Source: Dromiciops gliroides
Lineage: Eukaryota > Chordata > Mammalia > Microbiotheria > Microbiotheriidae
Direction: 5' to 3'
Assembly (NCBI RefSeq): GCF_019393635.1
Contig: NC_057866.1
Coordinates: 226,513,359 to 226,577,358 of the forward strand
DNA length: 64,000 bases
The notes under the pieces were generated by a model. The model saw nothing but the letters and a program-made list of their open reading frames with translations, was not told the DNA's origin and ran no database searches. Shown piece after piece: positions 45,117 to 57,048 of this stretch; the first letter of the stretch is position 1, and each line of letters opens with the position of its first letter. The position numbers and the translations under genes were made by a program.

Positions 45117-45296
45117 AGGCAATAGGGAAGGACCAATGGAGGAGGAAAGACCAGAAATTTAGAGAATGGGGATAATTGAGAAAGGAAACTCCCTTAGGAG
45201 AAGCAGAGATGGCCTGTAGGTCACAGGAGGGAGAGCAGCAGGATCAGCTTTAGACAATCTTTCATCTCTGAATCCAGGCCTTCTTATTTTGAAGTG

Positions 45297-45610
45297 GTTG
45301 TTGTTGTTTGTCCTTGGTTCCCGAAGAGGACCATGACATTGGGGTAATGTCATGACTTGCACTGAATTGGATTTAAGTGAGGGAAGACTGCGCAAGGTCA
45401 CCAACCTCACTCTCTCCTCCAGAGCCATCTGGGTCCAGTGGCAAAATATATATCAGGATTACTGGAGATGGCCCCAGATGCTTAAGGCAATTTGGGTTAA
45501 GTGACTTGCCTGGGGTCACCCAGGTAGTAAGATTCAGAGGTGAGATTTGAACTCAGGTCCTCTTGACTCCAGGACCAGTGCTCTATCCACTGTGCCACCT
45601 AGCTGCCCCC
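45297..45610 (-). mobile_element. Composite long SINE, near full length
   Basis: 'ttgttgttgtttgtccttggttcccgaagaggaccatgac', 'gaattggatttaagtgaggg', 'agccatctgggtccagtgg', then the common SINE body ending 'tgccacctagctgccccc'. Same family as 16.09-16.31 kb, more complete. Confidence 0.88.
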
Positions 45611-46384
45611 TTATTTTGTGGTAGACTAGAGAACTTCACCGCAAAGGGCAATGGGTAGGCTAGACAGTATGGCACTGAAAATGATTTGTTCCCCTATGTT
45701 CCAACCACTAACTTGGTCACTGAGCCCCACTGACCCAACTGTGTATAACCATTACTCACCTTCCATTTTTGCACCACCCTCTTTTATCTTCAGTCTTTTT
45801 AATCCAATGGGAAAATCCATAAAAAGATCCTTTTTTTCTCTTTGCAAGTAGAAGAGCTTGGTCCACAGTTTGGTTTATTTCCTGCAGCTGCAAGAATAAT
45901 GAATATCTTGATTAAGTAAAAACCATAAATAAAACAGAGTATACAATAAATTCTTTGACATTTTATAATACTTCACACATCCCCTTTTATTTCTTTCTCA
46001 GAGACAAGCAGAAAGAAACAAATGATAGACAAAGATAAGCTGAGATGAACAGTATGGACAAGGGAGGTCACCATATAACAGCCTCAATCTTGAAAGGAGG
46101 GATGAAGGTCATCTTTTGAGAGTAAGTGGGAGGGAGGGAAGAATGAGCGCAGCTCTGAAATTACTGTTGTAGGGAGTGAGCCTGTCAGTGCAGAGAAGTA
46201 ATAAAAATTATTAAAAGTAAATATAAAATAAATAATAAAATGGTGAAAGGGGTAACGATGATATCTGAGGTCTCTTCTTGCTCCAAATCTATGAAGCTAC
46301 GATTATAGGGTATAACTGGAAACCAAATAGAAGGAAGTCTGACAGTTTGAATTTGCTGAACTTGAACTTAGGAAGATCTATATT

Positions 46385-46960
46385 CAAATCCTCCCAGTGT
46401 CATTTAATAGTCGTGATCCTCATTGAACCTCTTAAAGTCTTTGTTTCTTCCACTGTAAAATGGTGATAATAATCCCTGCAGCACCCTCTTCTCGGGGTTG
46501 CCAAGAGATCAAATGAAGTACTTATTATGTGAAAAGTGCTTCACTAAATGAGCATACAAGTACTACTGATCATTGTTATTGTTATTATTAAGAATAATTT
46601 TGCTGTCATCTTTTTATTGGTAGGGTTCAGATAGAAGCAGTCCTGGGACAGCTCATTATCTTGCTATTATTCTTTTATTTTTAATATTCTACAAATGATT
46701 GATTGAATGGACAAAATAGCTACATTTTATAGTAAAAAGTATTATCATTTCGGCTCCCCTCCGATGGGCTAGTAGGGCACAAGACAATGGGGGAACAGAA
46801 GCGGAAGGGAATAAGCATTTATCAAATGCCTGCAATGTTCCAGGCAGTGCCCTAAGTGCTTTACAAATCTTATTTGATCTTCACAACAACCGAGGAAGTA
46901 GCTGTCATTATTATCCCCATTTTACAGTTAAGGAAACTGAGGCAAACAGAGGTAGGTTGT
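46385..46960. repeat. MIR (plus) and L2/MIR (minus) fragments
   Basis: MIR: 'ttcaaatcctcccagtgtcatttaatagtcgtgatcctcattg' to 'gttgccaagagatcaaatgaag'. L2: 'aataagcatttatcaaatgcctgcaatgttccaggcagtgcc'; then 'ccattttacagttaaggaaactgaggc'. 45.61-46.38 kb shows nothing I can name. Confidence 0.7.
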
Positions 46961-47115
46961 TTTTTTGTTTTGTTTTTTTTGCGGGGCAATGGAGGTTAAG
47001 TGACTTGCCGAGGGTCACACAGCTAGTAAGTGTCAAGTGTCTGAGGCCGAATTTGAACTCAGGTACTCCTAAATCCAGGGCCGGTGCTTTATCCACTGCG
47101 CCACCTAGCCGCCCC
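46957..47115 (-). mobile_element. Short marsupial SINE
   Basis: Flanked by 'taggttgttttttt' and 'tgggttgttttttaa' (TSD). Body ends 'gcgccacctagccgcccccc'. Confidence 0.93.
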
Positions 47116-47639
47116 CCTGGGTTGTTTTTTAAGGACATGTACTCCAGTTATCACATGATCTTGATCTTCCCTAGGTCTCCACATTTTGTAAACTGAAAAG
47201 CTTATGAGTTTCTGGTATGGCAACATCTCGAAAACAAGTTGTTCTTAGGTTTTCCTGGATCAATGTCCTATAGGTGAGGAAACAAAGAGATTGAATGAGG
47301 ATCACAGCTATTAAGTGGCACGGGGAGGATTCGAACACAGATCTTCCTAAATTCCAGTTCAGCAGGTATGGCCTCCATCCACTGGGTCAATGTGACCTCC
47401 AAATTCAAGCTTAAAGCCTTTCTTTAGAATATGTTAAGAATGTTATACTTATTGAGTCCAAATGTCATTGTGATATCACTGAAGAAGGATTCTATGCAAG
47501 GAAAGAGCTGTTGAACATGTTCTTCAGCAGAGCCAGGTAGCTTGATAACATCCGTGTACAATTAGTGTTTCATGAGATTTTTTGCTTTGACTCTCTTTAT
47601 TTGGAAGCTGTGCTTATTTCTCTTTAGAAAAGATGAAAA

Positions 47640-47995
47640 TCAATTTCTCCCACTTCACTCCCACTCAGCTGCCTTCTATGCCTGGAACTTCCCTCAGCAC
47701 CTAGAACCTTCTCACCTTGGATCATCCCTCTGCTCTGGCCTTCTTTTCCCATTGGTGAGTGTCTTTTGGGGACTTCATTTTGGGGAGGGACTCATCCTTT
47801 ATTCCCCTCCCAACTCTACTTCTGACTTTTTTTTAACTTCACCATCGTCCCCTCATCGATCCCCATCCCCTCCTTTTTACTTGTCTTTCCCCACTAGAAT
47901 ATAAGATCCTTGAGGGCAGGGGCTGCCTTTCTTTTTGCTTGTGTATGTACATCCGACACATAGTGAATAAGTAATCAGTGTTTGTTGCCTGGATA
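47640..47995 (+). repeat. L3-like LINE 3' end
   Basis: 'gccttctatgcctggaacttccctcagcac...gaaccttctcaccttgg' and the terminal 'gaatataagatccttgagggcaggggctgcc' are the L3/CR1 3' segment. Confidence 0.65.
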
Positions 47996-47999
47996 TAAG

Positions 48000-49250
48000 C
48001 TAGGCAGTGCCATAATGAGACTTAGACTGTCTGCCTGAAAAATCCATTCACATTTTATGTGAATTGGTCTTGACGTTATTAGGTTGGTGACATACCTTAA
48101 ATAGAATAGAGCTATGTGCTTCTAAAATAGCCAAATCAAGTTACTTCTGCCATGGTAGCATTTGATTCCTGTCCTTCAAGGTATTCCTTAATAAACCCAT
48201 CTTTCCTCCCATGGTTCATACCACTAAACAGCTCCTGGATATACTGCTGTGTGCAGATCCTGAAATGTTTTTGCAGTTTCTGTCCAATAGTGCAGGAGAA
48301 TATTTATTTATGATGGTTAGAGCAGATACCAGATTTTCCAAGTTACTCTATCTTGGCATCATTGTTCTGCTAGTTGGAGTCATGCCATGAACCTCAAAAA
48401 ACCTTTTTGTAATTCTAGTCCATGTATAACCATACCCTTTTCAAGAGCTTTTGTGCTATCAGGGTCGTTTTAGTCATCTGTTTTGTCATTAGGTCCTGTA
48501 TAATTTCTGAAGTTTCCATTAAGTGAAGGTTCTGGGACCACAGGGTCTTCTTGATCATTACTCTGCAGTGGTTGGTAATGTGTTGATTTGGTGATGTGGA
48601 TGCTGTGGACAGAGAGCCTTGCCTGTAACTGGTGAGATCTGCTTGTAGTTGGGTTGTGATATGGTACTCGTGCTCATAATGAAAAGATTTGTGTCTTCAG
48701 TCCATTTTATGGGTACACAGCCATTCACACTGAAGCATTTCCAGCAAGTGGGCTATTGGTATTGTCAGTTCATGCCAAACCATCCTGCCTTCTGGTGGTA
48801 CCAGCACCCTAAGGATCACTACTTTTTCACTAACTTCCATGGCAAATTGATCATCACAATGATGGTTATTAAGGCCAGCTGGCCACCTAGTGGTCAGATT
48901 CAAAAGAACATTTTTCATTACATTGGCCTAGGTGCTAACTCAATCAGAAGTATCACCAGAGCCCGATTAGCTAGTGTTTCAAGGTTCCTGCCAGAACTTC
49001 ATGGCTTCATGTTTTCAGGGCACACAGCATCACCAACTGTCATCCCTTTAATATTCTGCTCCCTCCTTTTGTCTCCAGCTGTGACATGGACAATGGGCTG
49101 GGCATTTAGAGACTTGTTACTAAAAGGAGTGTAGTACTAGGACAAGTAGAGATGATGGTGGTAATAGTAGTGGTGATGTTGGTAGTGGCAGTGGTGGGCA
49201 CAGCCTCAAGGATGTTTAGGGCCCCATTTGAAAAAAGAGAATGAGCCAGG
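48000..49250. other. Unclassified unique block with a 162-codon open stretch on the plus strand
   Basis: 48649-49134 (+) is open but begins with TTG; its first ATG is at 48661. It has no family I recognise, and its Met/His/Trp-rich composition looks like a non-coding by-product. On the minus strand, runs of protein-like sequence appear in alternating frames separated by stops and shifts (for example ...VHGMTPTSRTMMPR... near 48370). That suggests a decayed processed pseudogene on the minus strand. No repeats interrupt it. Confidence 0.35.
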
Positions 49251-49479
49251 GCTGAGGCAGCATGGTAGACTTAGCAGAAAATCCAAAGAGAGATCATTTA
49301 AGGTGATGGAGCGAACAACTGAAAAACCCGATCCTGAGCTCTAGGGTTAGGTAGGATGGCAGTGAAGTCATTGGGAGAACAGGTATGGATTGAGGACCTT
49401 GTAGATAGAGACCAAGCTCAGTGTGTAAGGATTATCATTAATTAGTATCTTCTTCTGATCTTAAAACATGCCATTTGTT

Positions 49480-49945
49480 TTTAGGTAGTCTCGGTTAAGT
49501 GACTTGCCCAAGGTCACACAGCTACTGTCTGAGGCAGGATTTGAACTCAGGTCTTCCTAACTCTAGGGCTGGTGCTCTATCCACTGAGCCACCTAGCTGC
49601 CCTAACAAATGCCATTTGAAACTTGGTAAGGTTTAGAAAACTAGAATTTTAGAACAAGAGATCATCTAATCGAACTTCCTCATTTAACATATGAAGAAAC
49701 TGAAGTTCAGAGAGATTATTGTTGTTGTGTCTGACTCTTCATGACACCATTTGGGTTTTGTTTTTGGCAAAGATATTAGAGTGGTTTCCTTCTCCAGGTC
49801 ATTTTACAGATGAAGAAACTGAGGCAAACAGGGTTAAGTGACTTCCCAGGGTCACACAGTAAATGTCTCAGGTCAGATTTTAACTCAGGTCTTCCTGACT
49901 CCAAACCCAGCATTCCATCCACTAGGTCACTTAACTGACCTCAGA
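49480..49945 (-). mobile_element. Old short SINE and a long SINE, both minus
   Basis: Short: 'ggtagtctcggttaagtgacttgcc' to 'agccacctagctgccc' (49485-49602). Long: 'attattgttgttgtgtctgactcttcatgac' to 'catccactaggtcacttaactg' (49716-49940). A MIR fragment lies between. Confidence 0.85.
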
Positions 49946-50039
49946 GAGATTGGACTCATCAAAGGTCACATAACTAGCTAATGATTTTTTTCAAAATCCT
50001 AGATTATGGGATCACATTTGCTTATTGGAAAAGCACCCC

Positions 50040-50395
50040 AGAAGTCATCCAGTCCAGGGAGTTAAACTGGATACTGACATAGAAAACCACATATTAACAT
50101 CATCTATGTTGTATTATATTTGTATACATTTTGTTTTTTATTTTATTAATTTGTCAATTTTCATTTATAGGCTGCAGTGGTGATAGATCCTCCATACCAG
50201 GTGCCGTGAGGAGAGGCCATGAAAGCTACTGAAGAGAGAGGAGGACAGAGCACTAAAGGGAAAGCGAGCACACAGCCCACTGAAAACTGTATACATTTTG
50301 TTAAACATTTTCCTATTACGTTTTTTTTTCTTTTTTTCTGATCACCTCCAGAAAGAGATCCCAAAAGGAAAACTCCTATGACGTTTTAATCTTGT
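50040..50395 (-). repeat. AT-rich element 'X' (minus) carrying two short insertions
   Basis: Host pieces 'tgttgtattatatttgtatacattttg', 'aaacattttcctattacg' and 'ttttaatcttg' read as the minus-strand element X. A 152-bp insert (50136-50287) is bounded by the identical 15-bp repeat tgtatacattttgtt (50121-50135 and 50288-50302). A 50-bp insert (50325-50374) is bounded by 'cctattacgtttt' (50312-50324) and 'cctatgacgtttt' (50375-50387). Both inserts begin with T-rich runs, consistent with minus-strand poly(A) tails. Confidence 0.7.
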
Positions 50396-50960
50396 TCAAG
50401 CTCACTCAGGAGTTTTGATACCTCTGATCTGGTCCATATTCAGTCAGGAACAAATTCTGAAATATTTGTCACAAGTAGAGCTAACTCCTCCTTTATTCCA
50501 GATGCTATGTTTTTACTATAACCTAAGATGACAGGCTTTTTGGCTTCTATGTCACATTGCTAATTCGTTTGGGATTTCTTTCAGATGGAATATTGTCCAT
50601 CTACTTTTCTACCAATCCTATATTTTGAACTTGATTATTTGAACCCAAATGTAGAACTTGACATTTATCCCCATTACATTTCATCTTATTAGATTCAGCC
50701 TAATGTTCTAGCCCAACCGATTCTTTTTGGATCCTGTCATCTAATGTGTTAGCTTTCCTTCCTAGCTTTTTGTCATCAGCAAATTTTTCATATGCCATTT
50801 ATACCTTCATCTAAGTAACTGATAAACAGGGGGTGAAATAGATCCCCAAGTCACTCCAAACATACTTTAGTTTACATATAAGGCCTATTTAACAAGGTTT
50901 GTCTTTTGGGGAAGATACAGGAGATTGACTCTGTATCTGAGTTTATTCAACTTTATGTCA
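50396..50960 (+). repeat. Ancient CR1-like repeat, copy 2
   Basis: 'ccaaatgtagaacttgacatttatcccc', 'ttacatttcatcttattagattcagcc', 'tcatctaatgtgttagctttccttcctagc' and 'gtcatcagcaaatttttcatatgcc' are the same sentence order as the copy at 34.98-35.66 kb. Confidence 0.65.
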
Positions 50961-51098
50961 TTGATGGAAACATGGGGACATGATTTGTGATCCACAGTTC
51001 ACTTGTTTTCTGTTGTGAATTTAAGTCCCCCTAGTTTATAGCCACTAATGCTTGCATAAATTGATTGGACATAAGCAACAGAGATTAGGATGATACAG

Positions 51099-51390
51099 TT
51101 GGGAAGAAAGGCTGTATATATATGTGTGTGTGTGTGTATATACATACATGCATATATATGTATAGTTTATATGTATAGGTTATATGTATACTCTGTTCTG
51201 GCTTTTATATGTATATGTATACATAAAACCATATATATGTCTGTGTGTATAAAAATAGCTGGGAAAGGCCATATATAAGTGTGTGTGTGTGTATATATGT
51301 ATAGTTTATATGTATACTTTGTTCCAGATATTATAGGTATATGTATACATATAAACTATGCATATGTGTATATATATGTTGTTGTTATCG
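51099..51390. repeat. TA/TG microsatellite with a diverged tandem duplication and hairpin
   Basis: Unit 1 ('gggaagaaaggctgtatatatatgtgtg...ctctgttctgg') at 51099-51205 and unit 2 ('gggaaaggccatatataagtgtgtg...ctttgttccag') at 51260-51330 are diverged copies. 'atagtttatatgtatac' (51301-51317) pairs with 'gtatacatataaactat' (51342-51358) as a stem. Confidence 0.75.
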
Positions 51391-51404
51391 AGTCATTTCC
51401 ACAT

Positions 51405-51835
51405 ATATGATTATCACCAAGTTGGGGTGATAGTTGAGATTGAAAGTTATGTTGACTCAGTGACTCATTGTTCCCAGCCCTGCTTGTCAATCAGTGTTGG
51501 GGGAGGCTTTGTTAGGGAAGGTGACACTGAATGTGTTGCTTTTTGCACTACCTGCTCTTTGTCAAGTATTCTTACCTGCAAATTGTTGTGTACTTGCTCC
51601 CTTGAGGAGGAACCAGAATGTAAGTGCCTAGCTTCCTTTTGCTGATGACCTATCTGAATTGTCTTTAACTCATTATAAAAGTTGCTAATAAGAAAAAAAA
51701 CCTGGCCCCATCTTGGATCTCCAGAGATCAGTCTGTCAACATGTTGTTTCCTTAACATACTTGTAATAAACTCTTTTTAATTCTCTTTGGTTTGAATCGG
51801 GGTAAAAGCTGGAACAAAGAAGTTTCCTTTCAACA
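51405..51835 (+). mobile_element. Solo LTR-like block
   Basis: TATAAAA at 51674-51680, AATAAA at 51765-51770, followed by a T/G-rich segment, in LTR order. No viral genes flank it. Edges are approximate. Confidence 0.6.
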
Positions 51836-52329
51836 GAGGAGATGAAGTCCAGAGGGAAAGATGAGTAGAGATTTCCTATAGATGCTAAGGTCTTTCAGAT
51901 TCTCCTGTTTATGGATGACATTGGGCTGATTACACCAAGGCCTAGAACATGAAAGCCTCTTACATGAGCATCATGTTCACCCACAAGAGTTTGGGCTGAA
52001 TATTCTCCACAGGAAAAACCAAGTGGATGAAGAATGTCTATTATCCAGACTATGTTACACAGTAAATTAAACAGTCTACAGAGGTAGTTTATCTACCATC
52101 TGTCCATTCATGCCTCTATTAATCTGTCTGTTTACATGTGTGTATGTACATGCACACCTACCTCTTGGACAGATACACAAATGGATGTAAGCTGGATCTG
52201 GAATTGAACAGAAGGAGACAAGTAGACTAGATTGTCTGTGAAAAAATGTGAACTTCTTTAATGCCCCCAAGCTTCTCTCAGAAACAAACACCCATTTTGT
52301 TAATGCCAATATCATCTAGAAATAAGAAT

Positions 52330-52375
52330 AAGGAGGAGGAGGAGGAGAAGAAGAAAGAGAAGAAGGAGAGGGAGA
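52330..52375. repeat. Purine-rich (GGA/GAA)n tract
   Basis: 'aggaggaggaggaggagaagaag' type repeats. 51.84-52.33 kb has no recognised feature. Confidence 0.85.
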
Positions 52376-52389
52376 AGGCTTTATATGGA

Positions 52390-52615
52390 GCTTTAAGCTT
52401 TGCAAAGTACTTTATATATATTATCTTATTTGATCCTCACAACAGCGCTGTTTATTATCCCTACTTTTCCATGCTTAGCACAATTCTGTCACATAGTAAG
52501 TGCTTAATAGATACTTCTTGACTTGACAGATGAGAAAACTGGCAAGAGCAACTTGTCCATAGCTAGTAAGGGTCCGAGTCAGAATTTGAACCCAGTGCTC
52601 TATCTGCTGTACCAC
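52390..52615. repeat. MIR/L2 fragments
   Basis: 'tttgcaaagtactttatatatattatcttatttgatcctcacaacag' (MIR-associated), then 'tagcacaattctgtcacatagtaagtgcttaatag' (L2 tail) and 'gatgagaaaactgg...agctagtaag'. 52.62-53.19 kb holds no gene I can support. Confidence 0.65.
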
Positions 52616-53193
52616 CTAGATTAATTGTAATCTAGTTCAGGCAGCCCTAGGACATTTTGTGGGCCCATTTGCAGCATGCCTTGAGTTTGATATCTCTGAG
52701 GCATTGTTACATTCTTTTAGCAAAAGAAGATCCCCCCCTAAACCCGAGATCTGCAAAGTTATTGAGGTCTGTTCTCTCGGCTGGGGCCCTGAAGGTTTTT
52801 CCCAACTTGAGCAGCCCATGGCAGTATAGAGCAAAGGGGTTTCTTCTCAGGCCCTAGGGGACCCTAAAGAGCAAAGCAGACAAGCCTTCCATTTCCCCCT
52901 TCCTTCTCAACCTATACTTACAAGTAGAGGATTCTTCTTCCTTCAGCCATATGGTGGTTTTTTCTCCCATCAACTTGGTTCTCATCAATAGATGCAAAAC
53001 CTTTCTCCATCCAGTCAGATCAGTGTGGATAAGGCAAGCTCTAATCTCCTCCTTCCCTAAACTCTCAGTTTAGATGCTTTTCATCTTCCATTTTTTCAAG
53101 TAGCAGAGAGCAGTCTTAATTCTGTCTCCTCTGTTTCTTTCCCTGGCTCCTTCTGCCTTTTCTCAGGCTGTTTCCTACAATAAAGGCATTTTG

Positions 53194-53351
53194 CTCTTTT
53201 TTTTTTTTTTTTTTTTTTAGGCAATGGGGGTTAAGTGACTTGCCCAGAGTCACACAGCTAGTAAGTGTCAAGTGTCTGAGGCCGGATTTGAACTCAGGTA
53301 CTCCTGAATCCAGGGCCGGTGCTTTAACCACTGCGCCATCTAGCTGCCTCC
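53194..53351 (-). mobile_element. Short marsupial SINE
   Basis: T tail of about 24 nt, body, end 'gcgccatctagctgcc'. Flanks 'tttgctctttttt' and 'cccgctctttttta' fit a TSD. Confidence 0.93.
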
Positions 53352-53471
53352 CGCTCTTTTTTATCTTAGGGAGAAAAGCCAAAATTCATATCCTTGACCC
53401 ACAAAGGCAATATGCAGTTGTCTCATAACCACCAAAAAGCTGTCATTGATAATCCTGATAGGATTTCCTAG

Positions 53472-53720
53472 CTTTGTTGTTGTTGAGTCCTTTTTTTGGT
53501 TGTATCTGACTCTTGGTAACCCCATTTGGGATTTTCTTGACCAGTATACTGGAGTGCTTTGCCATTTCCTTCTGATTTTACAGTTGAGGAACTGAGGCAA
53601 ACAGGATTAAGTGACTCACCCAGGGACAGACAGCTAGTAAATGTCTGAGGCTGGATTTGAACTCAGAAAGATGTCTTCTTGACTCCAGATCCAGCATTGT
53701 GACGCTTAGCTGCCCAATTT
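53472..53720 (-). mobile_element. Long marsupial SINE
   Basis: 'gctttgttgttgttgagtcc', 'atactggagtgctttgccatttccttc' and 'gaggaactgaggcaaacagg', ending 'gcttagctgccc'. Confidence 0.9.
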
Positions 53721-54029
53721 CCTAAATATCAACCTCAAAAGTCTTCATAGTGGCCAAAGATGTTAATTAGCTGCTTGAGACAAGTTATCTCCACCATCTT
53801 TGTCTTCAGTAAGTACTCTCCTCCAAGGGTTGCCTTCACTAAGGCTCTCTCAGAACTGTGCGTTTCTCCCCAAGTTCTTTTCCATGGGACTGATTTTCCA
53901 GAGTTTCAGAACTCTCCATGTTTTTGTTCCTTTCCATGAATAAAATTGTCCTGATCCAAAATGGGCAGCAACTTACATAGTATATGCGAAATATACACAA
54001 AATAATCCCAAGATAAATGTATGGAGAGA

Positions 54030-55560
54030 GAGCATAGCAGATGGAAGGGTCAGGAAAGGCTTCATGGAGAACATGGTGTTTGAACAGAGCTTTGAAGGCA
54101 CCAAGCATCTCAGAGGCACAGGGCAGCTGGGGGTACATTTTAGGGTTGGGGGACAGACAGGGCAAAGAGGCCAAGATGAGATGGAACGCCATGTGTAAGG
54201 AACAGTGGGAAGGCCAGTTGGGTTGTATCATAAAGTATGGGAAGGGGTATTTTGTTTACTAAGGGTAGGAAGGTAGTTTGGGGTCAGGTTGTAAAGGGCT
54301 TTAAAAGCCAAGCAGAGAAGATTGTGTTTGATCCTAGAAGCAAGAAGGAGATATTGAATTTTATTGAGTCACATGATCAGATCTACCCTTTAGAAAAATC
54401 ATTTTTGAATAGTGTAGATTGGAGAGGGGCTAGAGCTGAAATAGGGAAACTACTGAGCAGGCCATTGCAATAGTCCAGGCAAGAGGTGATGAGTACCTGA
54501 ACAAGAGTGGTACCTATATACATTCTACATTCCAACTTCTTCCTCCTCTTTCTCCCCTGACTGGAAATCATACGCTTTTTCTAGAGCCCTTGGCTCTGAT
54601 GGGTGACCCTTCATCTCTCTCAGACAGTCCAGAGCTTTGGCTCTGAGAACAGTAATCAAATCAACACCGCCATTCCCAGAAAGGATACGTCAATCATCAC
54701 CCCACCCCATTGTATTATCTTCTTCTAATAAAATATAAGCTCCTGGAGGGCAAGTAATATCTTGCTTACTTATAATTTAATATCTAGAACTTGGAATAGG
54801 ATCTGGAACATAGTAAACATGCAATAAATGCATGGGGACAGGTGCAAGTGAGGTAGCAGTGACCAAAGATTTTCACCTCATTCGCTATGTGGGGTGAGGG
54901 AGAATGAGGAGTTGAGGGTAACACTGAGGTTGTGAACCTAGGAATCTGGGAATGTATTGGTGCCCTTGACAGAAATAAAGATAGATGTTCAGAAGAGAGG
55001 TGAGTTTTGGGGAAAAGGGACATTTTGACTCAGATGTCTATGGGGCACTCAGTTTGAATGATCCAAATAGTCAGTTGGAGATGCATAATTGTAGCTCGGG
55101 ATAACATGGCTGGATTTATCTATTTGAGCATCTTCTACATAGAGATGATAAATACACAGTAGCTGATGAGGTCTCCAGGTAAGAAATAATAGAAGAGGCC
55201 CCAAGAAGAGCCTTGAGGTACACCCCCATTTAGGGGATGATTTAGGTAATGAACCAGAAAAGAAGACTGAGAAGAATGGTCATATAATTAAGAGAACCAA
55301 GAGAGAAGAGTGTCACTAAAACCCAAAGGAGAGAGAATATCCAATAAGAAAGAGTAGTTAACAGTGTAGAATACTGTGGAACGGTCAGGGAGGATGAGAA
55401 TTTGGAAAAGACCATTAAGTTTGGCAATTAGGAGATCACTTGGGAGAGAACAGTTTTAGTTGAATGATGAGGTTGGAAACCAGATTGCAAAATGAGTGAG
55501 AGGAGAGGACCTGAAAGATAAAGGGAGCAGAAAATTCCCCCTTGCCCCCTAGTTTGGTTT
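54030..55560 (+). repeat. Old G/A-rich interspersed repeat, copy 3 (longest)
   Basis: In order: 'tttgaacagagctttgaaggc', 'gggctttaaaagccaagcagagaag', 'attgaattttattgagtcacatgatcag', 'ggccattgcaatagtccaggcaagaggtgatgag', then an L2-tail insert at 54720-54835, 'acactgaggttgtgaacctagg', 'agccttgaggtacacccccatttagggg' and 'agaaagagtagttaacagtg'. This is a recurrent old mammalian repeat whose class I cannot name with certainty. Confidence 0.6.
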
Positions 55561-55607
55561 TGAAAAGGAGAAAAGGTATAGAATTTGAGGGTATTAAGAA
55601 ATGGTGT

Positions 55608-55751
55608 AGGGGTAGCTAGGTGGCGCAGTGGATAGAGCACTGGCCCTGGAATCAGGAGTACCTGAGTTCAAATCCGGCCTCAGACACTTAATACTGTGTG
55701 ACCCTGGGCAAGTCACTTAACCCTAATTGCCTCACTAAAAAAAAGAAAAAA
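55608..55751 (+). mobile_element. Short marsupial SINE
   Basis: TSD aagaaatggtgt identical at 55596-55607 and 55752-55763. The stretch 'acacttaatactgtgtgacc' shows loss of the TTACTAGC segment. Confidence 0.95.
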
Positions 55752-55773
55752 AAGAAATGGTGTGAATAGATCA

Positions 55774-56003
55774 TAGGGCAGCTAGGTGGTGCAGTGGAAT
55801 CAGGAAGACCAGAGTAACTTCAGACATTTACTAGCTGTGTGTTCCTGGGCAAGTCACTTAACCCTGTTTGTCTCAGTTTCCTCATCTGTAAAATGAGCTG
55901 GAGAAGGAAATGGCAAACTATTCCAGTATCTCTGACAAAAAAATCCCAAATGGGGTTACAGAGAGTTGGACACAGCTGGAAACAACTAAACAACAACAAA
56001 GAA
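55774..56003 (+). mobile_element. Long SINE with internal deletion
   Basis: Head 'tagggcagctaggtggtgcagtgg' is joined directly to 'aatcaggaagaccagag'. 3' half 'gagaaggaaatggcaaactattcc' to 'aaacaactaaacaacaacaaag'. 56.04-56.65 kb has no feature I can name. Confidence 0.9.
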
Positions 56004-56656
56004 ATGTGATCAGAAAAAGATGCTGGGCTAGTTATATAATTAGAGCAAAGGGATAACCAAATTAGAAAATTCAAGGAAGGGACTCAGCATATCTACTCTT
56101 GTAATTTATGGTAGAATAAAGAACTGCACAGAATTGGTAGGTATGGAAGGGTTGTGGTCTCCGTTGCTGGAGGAAATGCTTACCTCAGTGAAATCCCAGA
56201 TCCAATGGAAAATTGGAGAACACCATTCTTGAGGGTGCCACATTGTTCCTAGGATGGCTTTTCCTGCATAATATCAGATCATGGAAATCTTATCTATCAT
56301 TTCTCTAAACCTTTTAAAATGTACTCTCCCCACATCTAGGGTATGAGTCCTAGATTCTGTTTTCCTCTCCTCTCCTGCAAACATTGAGGGAGTAGTCAGT
56401 CACTTGTTCCCCGTCAGGGTTGTTTTTTTCCCCTCAGTACTTATTTCCCTTCTCATGACATTATCCTCTTACCTATATGGTCTTTGATAAATAAGTCATT
56501 AATCACTATTGTCCTTTCTATCCCAAATATTCTTTTTGCTTCTGTCTTTTTCCTTGTCCTAAATCCTTTCCTTTATATAAATTATGAAGAGCACTGACAT
56601 TCACTAATCAACTTTGTGACCTCATATCTCACAGTCCTCAAAAAGCAGAGAACTTT

Positions 56657-56804
56657 TTTTTTTTTTTTGGTAGGGCAATGAGGGTTAAGTGATTTGCCCA
56701 GGGTCACACAGCTAGTAAGTGTCAAGTGTCTGAGGCCAGATTTGAACTCAGGTCCTCCTGAATCCAGAGCTGGTGCTTTATCCACTGTGCTACCTAGCTG
56801 CCCC
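56657..56804 (-). mobile_element. Short marsupial SINE
   Basis: TSD 'aagcagagaacttt' (about 56643-56656 and 56805-56818), identical. Confidence 0.95.
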
Positions 56805-57048
56805 CAAGCAGAGAACTTTCGATCATGAGAAGGAAAGGCTGAAGTTGCAGATATAACAATGCAGGACCCACGGTGCAAGCTTAATGAAATGTAAACTGGA
56901 AGCTTGAGGAAAGGGAGGAAGATGCCCCTTTGGATGAAGATTTAGTAAAAGGCTTCATTGATAAAAGGGGCTACTGCCTACAAAAGGAGCCAAAGAGAAG
57001 GAAGGCATGGTGGATAATAACAATTATAATAATGGACAGCTAATTAGG

